Source of the DNA: Novosphingobium sp.
Lineage (GTDB): Bacteria; Pseudomonadota; Alphaproteobacteria; Sphingomonadales; Sphingomonadaceae
Direction of reading: 5' to 3'
NCBI RefSeq assembly: GCF_027531025.1
Contig: NZ_JAPZQX010000002.1
Location: 186,001-250,000, forward strand
DNA: 64,000 nt
Shown here: one piece after another, positions 24,499 through 34,082 of the stretch
How positions within the stretch are numbered: position 1 is the first letter of the stretch
Layout: each line of letters begins with the position of its first letter
Position numbers and translations under genes: made by a program
Notes under the pieces: model-generated
Databases searched by the model: none
The model's input: the letters and a program-made list of their open reading frames with translations, nothing else
Told to the model about the DNA's origin: nothing

Positions 24499-25661
24499 AC
24501 GCCCGCGTCAACCGGGTTGAAACCCATCACCGCTTCGTTCGAGAGCGGCGCGGTCGACGGGACGAAGGTATCGGGATCGATTGCCTGCGTCACTTCGCCC
24601 TGTCGCTTGGACATGGCATGGAGCAGTTCCGTGCGCGGGCGGCGGGCGGCTTCGTAGCGGGCAAGGGCAGTCGCTATCTCGGGCTCAAGCTGCAGCGCCC
24701 GGGCCAGTGCCCAGCCATCTTCGATCGCCATGGCCGCGCCGGCACCCAGGAAGGGCAGCATGGCATGGGCCGCATCGCCCAGCAGGGTTACCCGGCCCAC
24801 GGACCAGCGCGGAAGCGGCGCGCGGTCGTAGAGCCCCCATTTTATGATCGGGCCGGCTTGCTCGATCAGGCCGAGCACGTCCGGATGCCATCCAGCGAAG
24901 GCCCGCGCCACTTCATCGCGGCTGGCACCGATTGACCAGCCTTCACCGACCACCTCGTCAGTCTCGACCAGTCCGGCGCAGTTGATCACCTCGCCGCCGG
25001 CCATGGTGTAGCGGTTGAACGTCCGGCGCGGCCCGATGAAGATTGCGCTGCGGCCAAGGCCCATGAACGGCCCCGCCTGCTGAGCGGGAACCAGGAAGCG
25101 ATAGGCGAGATGGCTGGTGTAGCGTGGCACATCGCCAGGGAAGAGAAGCGCGCGCGCGGCCGAGCGGACGCCATCGGCGCCAACGAGGACCGATCCGGCC
25201 GTGCTGGAACCATCGGCAAAGCGCGCGGTCACCTGGTTCGGCTCCTGTTCCAGCCCGATCAGGCGGCGACCGGTGTGGATCAGCACGCCCAGGCGCTCCG
25301 CTGCGGTGATCAACACGCTCTGCAAATCAGCTCGGTAGCAATGGCGGACGATATCGCTTGCGCCATCATCGGCCAGTCCGTCGCCAAGGTCCGCTGCGCC
25401 CATCAGCAGGCGCGCGTTCCGATAGTGCAGGAACGGCAGGCTTCCAGCCGGGCAGGCTATCGCCGCCACTTCGCGCTGGATACCCAGGTCACGGAACACG
25501 TGTTGCGCACCGCGCCCCAAGGTCAGGCCCGCCCCGGTCTCTCGCAGTTCGCTGGCGGCTTCATGGACCTCTACCGCAATGCCGGCGCGGGCAAGGGCAA
25601 TGGCTGCTGTCAGCCCGCCCAGGCCCGCCCCGATCACCAGCACCGGATCATTTGTTCGCAT
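24495..25661 (-). CDS. FAD-dependent aromatic-type monooxygenase
   Basis: This 388 aa protein starts at 25661 (MRTNDPVLVIGAGLGGLTAA). It has the three flavoprotein hydroxylase motifs: GAGLGG at residues 11-16, the DG motif in VLVGADGVRSAARAL, and the GD motif in VTLLGDAAHAMLPFLGAG. This is the salicylate hydroxylase / 6-hydroxynicotinate monooxygenase group, which uses NAD(P)H and O2 to hydroxylate a ring. It is transcribed alone, divergently from the oxidoreductase at 25767, with island operator 3 between them. The substrate is unknown. Confidence 0.82.
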   Translation of the reverse strand: MRTNDPVLVIGAGLGGLTAAIALARAGIAVEVHEAASELRETGAGLTLGRGAQHVFRDLGIQREVAAIACPAGSLPFLHYRNARLLMGAADLGDGLADDGASDIVRHCYRADLQSVLITAAERLGVLIHTGRRLIGLEQEPNQVTARFADGSSTAGSVLVGADGVRSAARALLFPGDVPRYTSHLAYRFLVPAQQAGPFMGLGRSAIFIGPRRTFNRYTMAGGEVINCAGLVETDEVVGEGWSIGASRDEVARAFAGWHPDVLGLIEQAGPIIKWGLYDRAPLPRWSVGRVTLLGDAAHAMLPFLGAGAAMAIEDGWALARALQLEPEIATALARYEAARRPRTELLHAMSKRQGEVTQAIDPDTFVPSTAPLSNEAVMGFNPVDAGV

Positions 25662-25712
25662 GGCGGGAAGCTGGCGCAAATCCGCGACCGCGACAAGGAT
25701 TCCCACTTGGAA

Positions 25713-25724
25713 ATGTCCGGACAA
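25713..25724. promoter_or_regulatory. Island operator site 3 (ATGTCCGGACAA)
   Basis: One outer mismatch to the consensus; the ten-base core TGTCCGGACA is exact. It lies between the divergent monooxygenase (start 25661) and MDR oxidoreductase (start 25767). Confidence 0.7.
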
Positions 25725-25766
25725 CCCTGCTAGCCTCGCGCAGTATCTGGAAAGGACGTGCTTGGC

Positions 25767-26786
25767 ATGAAGGCGTGGGAAATCGGGACGATTACCGGGA
25801 TCGACGGGATGCGGTTGGCGGAGCGGGCAAACCTGGTGCCAGGGCCGGGCGAAGTGCTGGTCGACGTGATCGCGGCTGGCCTCAATTTCCGCGACCTGAT
25901 GGTGCTGGAAGGTCGCTATGGCGCGCCCAAGCCGCCCGAGCGAATTCCGCTGGCCGACGGGGTTGGCCGGATTGCCGCCCTGGGCGAGGGCGTGACCGGC
26001 TGGTCGGTCGGCGAGCGGGTGATCGCCCCGCATTTCGCGACCTGGATCGATGGGCCCTATTCACTCGCCGTCTTTGCAAAGGACCTGGGTTCGAGCGCTG
26101 ATGGCTGGCTGGCCGAACAGATCGTGCTGCCCGCCAATGCCTTGGTCCGCGCGCCGGATGCCATGAGCGATCTTGGCGCAGCCACAGTGTCCGTGGTCGC
26201 TGCAACGGTGTGGCATGCGATGGTCACCTTCGGGCAGGTCCAGCCGGGAGAGTTGGTATTGGCTCAGGGGACGGGCGGCGTATCGGTGTTTGCCCTGCAG
26301 CTCGCCAAGGCATTGGGCGCACAGGTGGCGATTACCTCTTCGAGTGATGAAAAGCTTGCCCGTTGCCGCGAGCTGGGCGCCGATTTCACCGTCAACTATC
26401 GCGAACGCCCTGACTGGGCCGCCGCTCTCCTTGAGCAGACCGGCGGGCGCGGCGCCGATGTGGTGGTCGATACGCTGGGCTTCGACGAGCTGGGTGAGAC
26501 GGTCGCGGCCTGCGCCGTCAGCGCGCGGATCGGTACGGTCGGTGCCTTGTCGGGAACACCGCAAGCCCATGCGGGGGTTAGCCAGGGCATGCTGATAGCC
26601 CGCAATATCGCGATCAAGGGAATAGCCTCGGGCAGCCGCGCCATGCTGGCTGCGGCGCTTGAAGTGATTGGCAAGGTCGGGGTCGAGCCGGTGGTCGATG
26701 CCAGCTTTGACTTTGCCGATGCTCGGGAGGCCTATCGTCATCTTGCCGCAGGCGCGCATCTGGGCAAGATTGCGATCACGCTCTGA
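25767..26786 (+). CDS. Zinc-independent MDR oxidoreductase (quinone oxidoreductase/alkene reductase type)
   Basis: This 339 aa medium-chain dehydrogenase/reductase has a GroES-like N-terminal half (GPGEVLVDVIAAGLNFRDLM) and a nucleotide-binding half with AQGTGGVSVFALQLAKALGA. Structural-zinc cysteines are absent, so it is probably a quinone- or enone-reductase-like enzyme. AAAGGA lies upstream of the ATG at 25767. It is followed 15 nt later by an aldo/keto reductase, so the two likely reduce a carbonyl or enone in sequence. Substrate unknown. Confidence 0.8.
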   Translation: MKAWEIGTITGIDGMRLAERANLVPGPGEVLVDVIAAGLNFRDLMVLEGRYGAPKPPERIPLADGVGRIAALGEGVTGWSVGERVIAPHFATWIDGPYSLAVFAKDLGSSADGWLAEQIVLPANALVRAPDAMSDLGAATVSVVAATVWHAMVTFGQVQPGELVLAQGTGGVSVFALQLAKALGAQVAITSSSDEKLARCRELGADFTVNYRERPDWAAALLEQTGGRGADVVVDTLGFDELGETVAACAVSARIGTVGALSGTPQAHAGVSQGMLIARNIAIKGIASGSRAMLAAALEVIGKVGVEPVVDASFDFADAREAYRHLAAGAHLGKIAITL

Positions 26787-26801
26787 CGAGAGGATTTGTC
26801 G

Positions 26802-27796
<995 letters not shown>

Positions 27797-27800
<4 letters not shown>

Positions 27801-28795
27801 AGCTGGACTACAGCCTTGCCCATCGTCTGGCCGGACAGCAGAGCCTCGACCGCATCGGGGACAGTCTCAAGGCCCTGGCCCAGCACTGCGGCGTAGGGAC
27901 GGAGCGAACCCTTGGCAAAAAGCTCGAACAGTTGGGCTCGCGCCGCTGGCCAGTGCGCGGTGTGCAGCGCGTTCATGAAGGCCCGCACCGAGGCGCCCTT
28001 GTAATAGAGCTTGTGGCCGATCCGTGGCGCGGTGACCGGGCTTGGCCGATCGTTGACCATGTCGCTGGCCCAGCCGCTGATGACCAGGCGGCCGTGATTG
28101 GCAAGGTTGTCGATCATGGCATCGAAGAGTTTGCCGCCGACCGTATCAAGCGCCAGGTCGATCCGGTCGGCATAGTCGCTCGCCAGCACTTCGCCGACAT
28201 TCTCGCTGTGGTGGTCGATTACCCGATCCGCGCCGAGCGATCTTGCGAATGCAGCCTTGGAGCCGCCCCCGCAGATGGCCACCACATGGCAATCGTGCAG
28301 CTTGGCAATCTGCACGGCGAGGTGGCCAAGGCCGCCTGCCGCCGCGCTGATCACCACGGTTTCGCCGCGTTGCATCTGCCCGGTCAGGGTCAGGGCGAGC
28401 CAGGCTGCGACCCCGCTCGAAGCAAGGGCAAGGGCCTCGGCGCTGGCTTCGGGCAGGCGGACAAAATCGCTCGCCGGGGCGGAATTGGCTTCACGATAGC
28501 CACCGCGAAAGCGGGTTGCAGCAACCGCATCACCGACCGCGAGATCGGTCACGCCCGATCCGACAGCCGTAACGGTGCCGACCGCCTCCACGCCGGTCAG
28601 GAACGGCGGCTCCATCCGGATGGTCCCGACGGCATTGCGGGCCAGTTGCGTGTCGAAAATGCCGTTGATCCCGCACCACTTGTTGCGCACCAGCACTTCA
28701 CCCGGACCCGGCTGGGTCGGCGGCAAGTCGATGATCCGGGTCGCCGCGCGGAAGCTGTCCGCAAAGCGGTACTGCTCGATCGCGCGGTAGCCCAT
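27797..28795 (-). CDS. MDR-family NAD(P)-dependent oxidoreductase
   Basis: This 332 aa medium-chain reductase has GPGEVLVRNKWCGINGIFD at the N-terminus, a VISAAAGGLGHLAVQIAKLH nucleotide-binding loop and YYKGASVRAFM near the substrate pocket. The architecture is that of prostaglandin-reductase/quinone-oxidoreductase-like zinc-free enzymes that reduce C=C bonds next to a carbonyl. It is the last gene of an eight-gene minus-strand operon headed by a TonB receptor; its ATG overlaps the preceding stop by one nt (TGATG). Confidence 0.8.
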
Positions 28796-29520
28796 CAGTT
28801 ACGATGGAATTCGACCAGCTCGTACCGGTTCATCATGTAGCCATCGATCGATGCATAGACGAGGATGCAGTCATCGTCGGCCATCGCCCAGATGTCATAG
28901 GCCGGGTGCTGAACGCCGCCCATGCCGTGCTCGCTCTCGTCAACGAAGCGGAAATGACGGCAGGCAAAGGTGCCGGCGGCTACGGTTTTTTCCTCGTCAC
29001 CGACATATTCGAGCGCGATGTTGACCTCGGCAATCATCGGCGGGGTGGCGCCGCGATGATCGGGCGAGGGCAGGAAGCAACGCATGTTGCGGCGGTGCGG
29101 CCCCTTGCTGACGTCCATCTTGCGGCCGAGGTAGGCATCGGCCACGACAGGGTGGGTGCCAAAGGCATCGAAGGCGCCGACCTTCATCTCTTGCGACAGC
29201 CGTCCGATCGAGGGGCCGAAGCTTTCGCAGGTGACCGTGCCGGTCTCTGCATCATGGTGCATCCAGCCCGAACCCATGAAAGCATCGCCAACGGTCAGGT
29301 GAACGTGAAGGTTCTGTGGCACCATGCCGGGGGCGAGGTGATAGGTGATGTCGCGCAGCACGGTCGGATCGGGTTCCTCGATCTCGCACTGGGCACGCAG
29401 GATCGTGCTGCCGTCGGTGTGGTGGGTGAAGGTGAACCACTCCCGTCCGCGCTCCTGTCCTTCCATGCCGGGCTTGACAGAGGTGTAACGGATTTTCCCC
29501 GATACGGTGCGGTGCTTCAT
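28795..29520 (-). CDS. Uncharacterised beta-rich protein of the island family D (copy 1)
   Basis: This 241 aa protein has no signal peptide. Alternating strand-like segments include GREWFTFTHHTDGSTILRAQ, NLHVHLTVGDAFMGSGWMHH and RHFRFVDESEHGM. The protein at 33354-34082 in the same operon shares its plan: a FTxTxDxSGxRxLxxxCEx opening, an amphipathic VxVxDAFMGSGWxxxD / VRILNHGVPTGSGWFRFGDD block, a central LxQ, and a C-terminal A(F/G)TFxCHxxxF ... YMxxLxL(V/L)E segment. I do not recognise the family; it could be a lipocalin-like or DUF3108-type protein. It is one-nt coupled to both neighbours. Confidence 0.6.
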   Translation of the reverse strand: MKHRTVSGKIRYTSVKPGMEGQERGREWFTFTHHTDGSTILRAQCEIEEPDPTVLRDITYHLAPGMVPQNLHVHLTVGDAFMGSGWMHHDAETGTVTCESFGPSIGRLSQEMKVGAFDAFGTHPVVADAYLGRKMDVSKGPHRRNMRCFLPSPDHRGATPPMIAEVNIALEYVGDEEKTVAAGTFACRHFRFVDESEHGMGGVQHPAYDIWAMADDDCILVYASIDGYMMNRYELVEFHRN

Positions 29521-30578
29521 CAGATCACTCCGGCTTTTGACAATTTCTCGATTACGTCGGCCTGGGCGCGCAGGAAATGCTCGCGCTCCGGCACCTGCGG
29601 CGCGCCAGCGGCATCCAGCATCGCGTTCCCATCCTGGCCGGCTGCAGCGCCATAGGCCGCAGCGAACAGCGCGGGGCGCTGGCGCGCGAGGCTGTTGGTC
29701 ATGGCCGGCACGCGGCGGGTTTGACGCAAGAGGGCAATGTCGATCTCGGCAAAGGCGGTGAAGGTTTCGCCGCTCATCGACTGGGCCAGAATCTTGCCGT
29801 TGGGGCCGACCACCTGGCTGTTGCCGTCGGCGCTGGCCAGCGGCAGCGAGCAGTCAGCAATTCCCGCCGTGTTGGCCGAGACGACATAGGCCATGTTCTC
29901 CCAGGCGCGGGCGCGCTTGGCCACGTCCTTCGCCGTGCCGAGCGGCGAGCCGATCTCGCTCGAGGAGTGCACGAAAACCTCGGCCCCGCGGAAGGCCAGG
30001 GCGCGGGCAATCTCGGGATAGAGGATCTCTTCCGAGGCGATCGCGGCCAGTCGCCCGATCTCGGTATCGGCGACCGGGAAGACGCCATCCAGCCCATAGT
30101 GATCGAGATAGCGGTCCCACACGTCATGCGGGCTGGGCGCGAACATCGACAGTAGCCGGCGATAGCGCAGCACCACGCTGCCCGCCGGGTCGATCACGAA
30201 GCTGGTCTGGAAGTAGAAGCCGGGAAAGTGCGGGTCACTTTCGTAGGCATTGCCAGCCACGAACAATCCCAGCCGCTGGGCCATCGCACCGAGCGCGGCA
30301 TATTCCGGGCCATCGGCGGCAAATGCGGCCCGCCCGGCGAAGTCCGGAATCGAGATCCGGCCAGGGTAAGAGGTGAACAGGTACTCCGGCAGCACCGCGA
30401 GCTTCACCGGGCGGCCCTGGAACTGTTCGATGAAGATCTTCGCGCCGCGAATTTGGCCCTCGATCTCCCCAATATGAGCGAGAATCTGCGCCCGCGCCGC
30501 CGCCGCATCGGCACAGCGTTCGACGGACCTGGCCATCAACTGCATTGCCACGGCGGCGTAGGGCGCGGGTGCGGTCAC
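29520..30578 (-). CDS. Nitrilase-superfamily protein with altered catalytic triad
   Basis: This 352 aa protein has the carbon-nitrogen hydrolase fold. Glu65 lies in LPEYLFTS and the PE-R segment in ASEEILYPEIARAL. Aligned on that segment, the usual Cys (C-x6-E, as in ICYDLRFPE) falls on Ser182, and the usual Lys of RYRKxHL falls on Arg141 (RYRRLL). A cysteine in ADCSLPL is elsewhere. If the alignment holds, the protein is not an ordinary nitrilase or amidase; it could be a binding protein or use Ser. It overlaps the FAD oxidase gene by 4 nt and the next gene by one. Confidence 0.72.
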   Translation of the reverse strand: MTAPAPYAAVAMQLMARSVERCADAAAARAQILAHIGEIEGQIRGAKIFIEQFQGRPVKLAVLPEYLFTSYPGRISIPDFAGRAAFAADGPEYAALGAMAQRLGLFVAGNAYESDPHFPGFYFQTSFVIDPAGSVVLRYRRLLSMFAPSPHDVWDRYLDHYGLDGVFPVADTEIGRLAAIASEEILYPEIARALAFRGAEVFVHSSSEIGSPLGTAKDVAKRARAWENMAYVVSANTAGIADCSLPLASADGNSQVVGPNGKILAQSMSGETFTAFAEIDIALLRQTRRVPAMTNSLARQRPALFAAAYGAAAGQDGNAMLDAAGAPQVPEREHFLRAQADVIEKLSKAGVI

Positions 30579-32125
30579 AGCCCGAGGCTCCCGGGGTTCA
30601 TCAGGCCCTTCGGGTCGACCTTGGCCTTGAGCTCCCTGAGCAGGCCCCAGGTGGTGGGTGAATGGCTGTTGCTGAGCGGATAGGTGCGCGCAATCTGCAG
30701 GTGGACGGCACCCAGCTTCTGGAACTCGGCGATGACACCGGCGCGCAATTCGGTCACCAGCGCCGTACTGGCCGCATTGGCCGGAAAGCCCTTGAGCTTG
30801 GCGAGATGGCCCGGTTCGACCGCATGGCGGTGCAGCGGGTTCAGTTCCTCCGGCCAGAAGAACACCGGCTCGATCAGGCAGACCTGCGGACTGACCGCAG
30901 CCAGCATCGCCCCGGCATTGACGCCCAGCGCCGCCATTTCGTCAGCGCGCGCAGCGAACAGGACCTGGACTGCGTTCCAGCCTTCCGCCAGCTTCGAATG
31001 CGGCAGGAAGCCGTGCACCGGGACCCAGCGCTCGCCTTCCGGTCCGACCATCGAATTGACCGGCGGAAAGGGGGTGGCGCGCAGGATCTTTGGGATCGTG
31101 TTCTCGATCGCCTTGCCGCCCGCCTGCTCGATCAGCCGGGTGATCTCGGCCATGTCGGCATCGGCCTCATTCTGGCGGCGGCGCTCGCTGATGCAGTGCA
31201 GGCTGAACGGCACGTCATCGAGGAAGCTGCGCCCGGCGAGCGCAACCTTCGCGCCCTCCTTGAGCCCCTTCAGCAGCGAGCCTTGCGCCTTCATCATGTT
31301 GACCAGGCTCTTGGCGTCGCTCGCCAGGCTATCTCGCTTCATCCGCTGGGCCTGGAGGAACGGATCGAAGCCGAAGCTTTCGCTGGCAAGGCCTTCGCGC
31401 GCGACGGCGCTCATCCCGGCGAAGAGCTGGTCCGAGGTGTCGAAAGAGAAGCTGCCATAGGCAAAGGCCGCGCCTTCGCGCACCAGCCGCAGCGTGGCGC
31501 GGGCTTTGACCCCGAAGGCGCCGCAATCGGCGGCGAACAGGCCGGTCAGGTCCGGGCCATAGGGGCGGAAGAAGCTGGAGCCAGTGGAGACGACCGAACC
31601 ATCGGCCAGGACCACGTCAAAGCTAAGCGCGGAATCGACCACCGTGCCGCCGCCCGCACCCCAGAATACGCCGTTCTGGCTCATCCCCCCGCCAACCGTG
31701 GCATTGATGCCCGAAAGCGTGCCCCAGGTCTTGGTGCGCAGCCCGCGCGGCTGCAGCGCGCGGCGCAGCTCTTCCCAGGTGATGCCGCATTCAACCGTCG
31801 CGGTCATGTCGGTCTCGTTGACCTCGATCACGCGGTTGAGGCTGGCGGTATCGATCAGGATGAAGTTCGCCGTGGGCGAGAGGTAGCCGCCGGTGTAGCT
31901 CATGCCCCCGCCGCGCGGAACGATGGCGATGCCGACAGCAGTGGCTGCACCGATCCCGGCCGCCAGTTCTTCGACCGAGCCGGGGCGAAACACCGCGAGG
32001 GGAGCGGGTCCGGCCGAATAGACGTCATGACGGAAGAGCTCGCGCGTTGCCTCGTCGGTCAGCAGCGAGGCGGAGGCAACCTTGCCCTCCAGCGCGGCGA
32101 GCGGGTTGGCGACAATGGCGTTCAT
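30575..32125 (-). CDS. FAD-linked oxidase (VAO/glycolate oxidase type)
   Basis: This 516 aa flavoprotein has the VAO-fold FAD domain: VFRPGSVEELAAGI, VPRGGGMSYTGGYLSP (adenine and pyrophosphate loop), TVGGGMSQNGVFWGAGGG and GAFGVKARATLRLV. The C-terminal half is the cap domain. Members oxidise hydroxy acids, alditols or 4-alkylphenols (4-cresol/vanillyl-alcohol type). No covalent-linkage His can be assigned with certainty. It overlaps the MFS transporter and nitrilase-like genes by 4 nt each, so it probably acts early on the imported compound. Confidence 0.82.
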   Translation of the reverse strand: MNAIVANPLAALEGKVASASLLTDEATRELFRHDVYSAGPAPLAVFRPGSVEELAAGIGAATAVGIAIVPRGGGMSYTGGYLSPTANFILIDTASLNRVIEVNETDMTATVECGITWEELRRALQPRGLRTKTWGTLSGINATVGGGMSQNGVFWGAGGGTVVDSALSFDVVLADGSVVSTGSSFFRPYGPDLTGLFAADCGAFGVKARATLRLVREGAAFAYGSFSFDTSDQLFAGMSAVAREGLASESFGFDPFLQAQRMKRDSLASDAKSLVNMMKAQGSLLKGLKEGAKVALAGRSFLDDVPFSLHCISERRRQNEADADMAEITRLIEQAGGKAIENTIPKILRATPFPPVNSMVGPEGERWVPVHGFLPHSKLAEGWNAVQVLFAARADEMAALGVNAGAMLAAVSPQVCLIEPVFFWPEELNPLHRHAVEPGHLAKLKGFPANAASTALVTELRAGVIAEFQKLGAVHLQIARTYPLSNSHSPTTWGLLRELKAKVDPKGLMNPGSLGL

Positions 32126-33357
32126 GCGGCTTGTTCCTTCGAACCGAAAGTGGGGTAGCGACCCAGGGTGATCAGCAGAGCGGCCCCGGCAGCAAACAGG
32201 AACATCGCCGCGTAAAGCATCTGATCATAGCTGCCTGTGACATCGCGCACACGGCCGTAAAGCACCGGGGAAATGGCTGAGGCGATCCCGAAAGGCATGT
32301 AAAGCATGCCATAGATCTTGCCGTAGCTGGCCATGCCGAAATAGCGGCTGGCCAGATAGGCGATCAGGTCGCTTTCCGCGCCCGCGGCAAACCCTAGCAT
32401 GAAGGCAGCGATATAGATCGTCTGCACATCGGTGCTGGTGCCCATCAGCCACCAGCAAGCGAGTGCCGGGATCAGCAGGATCGGCACGCAGACGATCGGT
32501 GCCCAGATTCGGTCGAGCAGCCAGCCGGTCACGATTCGCCCGGCCATCAGCGCCAGACCGATCATCCCCATGATGCTGGCCCCTTCGGCCGCACCCATGC
32601 CGTGTTGCTTGATGATCTCGGGCATGTGGATATGCGCACCGCCATAGGCCAGGGCAACCAGGGCGATCGATAGCCAGATCGTCCAGAACCGGCGGTCACG
32701 CATGGCCTCGGACAAGGTTACTCCGGTCAGGCTGCCACCTACGGCGATGCCTGCAGGCATTTCCTCGCGGGTGGGCTCGCGGAACAGGAAGTAGATTACC
32801 GGCAGCGACAGCAGCAGCGGGAACAGGGCGACCGCCGGATACATCCCGCGCCAGCCCCACTGGCCGATCGCCCAGACCGCAACCTTGGGCACGATCAGTG
32901 CGGCGAACGAGGTGCCGAGTAGCAGGATACCCAGCGCCAGCCCGCGGTTCTTGAAGAACCACATGTTGATCGCGCGGCTGAAGGTGACGGGGGTTGAACC
33001 GATCCCGACCAGGCCGATCAGGAACCACAGCAGATAGAAGGCGAAGATCGAGGCGGGGGTGGCCCCCAGCGCCGCAAAGATCAGCCCGAAGGCGAGGGTG
33101 GAAAGCAGCGCCACCTTGCGCACCCCGTGGCGGTCCGCGAGCGAGCCGAAGTACGGGGCAAGCAGGGCTGCCGTGAGCCCGTAAACCGTCATCGACAGCG
33201 AGGTCTGGGCATAGGACCAGCCGTATTCCTCCTTCAGCGGAGCAAGGACGAAGCCGATGGTGTTGAACGGAAGCGGCGAGGCACCGCAGGCGACGCCGAC
33301 CAGGCCAGCCAGCAGGACCTTCCAGCCCATCGCGAATTCGGACTTCTGCTCGCTCAT
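32122..33357 (-). CDS. MFS transporter
   Basis: This 411 aa protein has 12 predicted transmembrane segments (for example GWKVLLAGLVGVACGASPLP and YLLWFLIGLVGIGSTPVTF) with a central loop near VYFLFREPTREEM. The LADRHGVRKV loop between helices 2 and 3 is the standard MFS motif A. It most resembles the oxalate/formate and monocarboxylate subgroup. Located between the VAO-type oxidase and family D copy 2 with 4-nt overlaps, it is the only inner-membrane transporter of the island and presumably imports the substrate or an early acid. Confidence 0.86.
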   Translation of the reverse strand: MSEQKSEFAMGWKVLLAGLVGVACGASPLPFNTIGFVLAPLKEEYGWSYAQTSLSMTVYGLTAALLAPYFGSLADRHGVRKVALLSTLAFGLIFAALGATPASIFAFYLLWFLIGLVGIGSTPVTFSRAINMWFFKNRGLALGILLLGTSFAALIVPKVAVWAIGQWGWRGMYPAVALFPLLLSLPVIYFLFREPTREEMPAGIAVGGSLTGVTLSEAMRDRRFWTIWLSIALVALAYGGAHIHMPEIIKQHGMGAAEGASIMGMIGLALMAGRIVTGWLLDRIWAPIVCVPILLIPALACWWLMGTSTDVQTIYIAAFMLGFAAGAESDLIAYLASRYFGMASYGKIYGMLYMPFGIASAISPVLYGRVRDVTGSYDQMLYAAMFLFAAGAALLITLGRYPTFGSKEQAA

Positions 33358-34082
33358 CCCAATGGTTCTCCCTCAAGCTGTTCGAGCACGAACAGCGCAT
33401 CCATGTACCCTTCGACCACCCCTTGCACGTAGAGGAAATCCCCATCCGCGCTGATCCACATGTGGTAGGGCGGGTGAGCATTGGTCATGCCGGTGAAGGC
33501 CAGGCGATGGCAATCGAAGCTGCCAGCAGGCACGGTGATTGTCTCGCGGCCAATGCAGGTTAGTCCACTGGCGGATACTTCGAGCCGTGGACCGGTGGCG
33601 CCAAAGTGATGCAGGCTGTGCAGCAGGTTGCGTCCACCAAGGAAATGCGTGTGCCCGGCGCCGCATTCGAAGGGGAAGCTGGCGGCGAGCCAGCCATCGC
33701 CCATCAGCGCATGAACCCCGAAGCCACGCATCGGTCTCTCGATCGGCAGGCGCTGGCTGATTCGGCCCTGGTCGCGGGTGAAGCTTTCACCTTCGGCCTC
33801 ATCATCGCCAAAGCGGAACCACCCGGAGCCGGTCGGCACGCCGTGGTTGAGAATGCGGACATAGGCGTCGAGCGGCTGGAACGCGGCGTCGACGTTCAGC
33901 ACGGTTTTGCGGACCACCTGCTCGGCGTCGAAAGCCATCTCGCAATGGACCGACAGGCAGCGGCCGCCGCTCGCATCGCGGGTCAGCGTAAACTCCTCAA
34001 AGCCCCATTCGGCTTCGTCGCTACGGTGGCGGTACGAGATGCGGCCGCGGCGGCGGGGGAGGGGAACGAGCTCAGTGCGCAT
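33354..34082 (-). CDS. Uncharacterised beta-rich protein of the island family D (copy 2)
   Basis: This 242 aa protein (no signal peptide) is a diverged paralogue of 28795-29520. Shared blocks include FEEFTLTRDASGGRCLSVHC, VRILNHGVPTGSGWFRFGDD, VPAGSFDCHRLAFTG and YVQGVVEGYMDALFVLE. A GRETITVPAGSFDCHRL segment resembles the equivalent EEKTVAAGTFACRHF in copy 1. It overlaps the VOC gene by 11 nt and the MFS gene by 4. Family and activity are unrecognised. Confidence 0.6.
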   Translation of the reverse strand: MRTELVPLPRRRGRISYRHRSDEAEWGFEEFTLTRDASGGRCLSVHCEMAFDAEQVVRKTVLNVDAAFQPLDAYVRILNHGVPTGSGWFRFGDDEAEGESFTRDQGRISQRLPIERPMRGFGVHALMGDGWLAASFPFECGAGHTHFLGGRNLLHSLHHFGATGPRLEVSASGLTCIGRETITVPAGSFDCHRLAFTGMTNAHPPYHMWISADGDFLYVQGVVEGYMDALFVLEQLEGEPLG

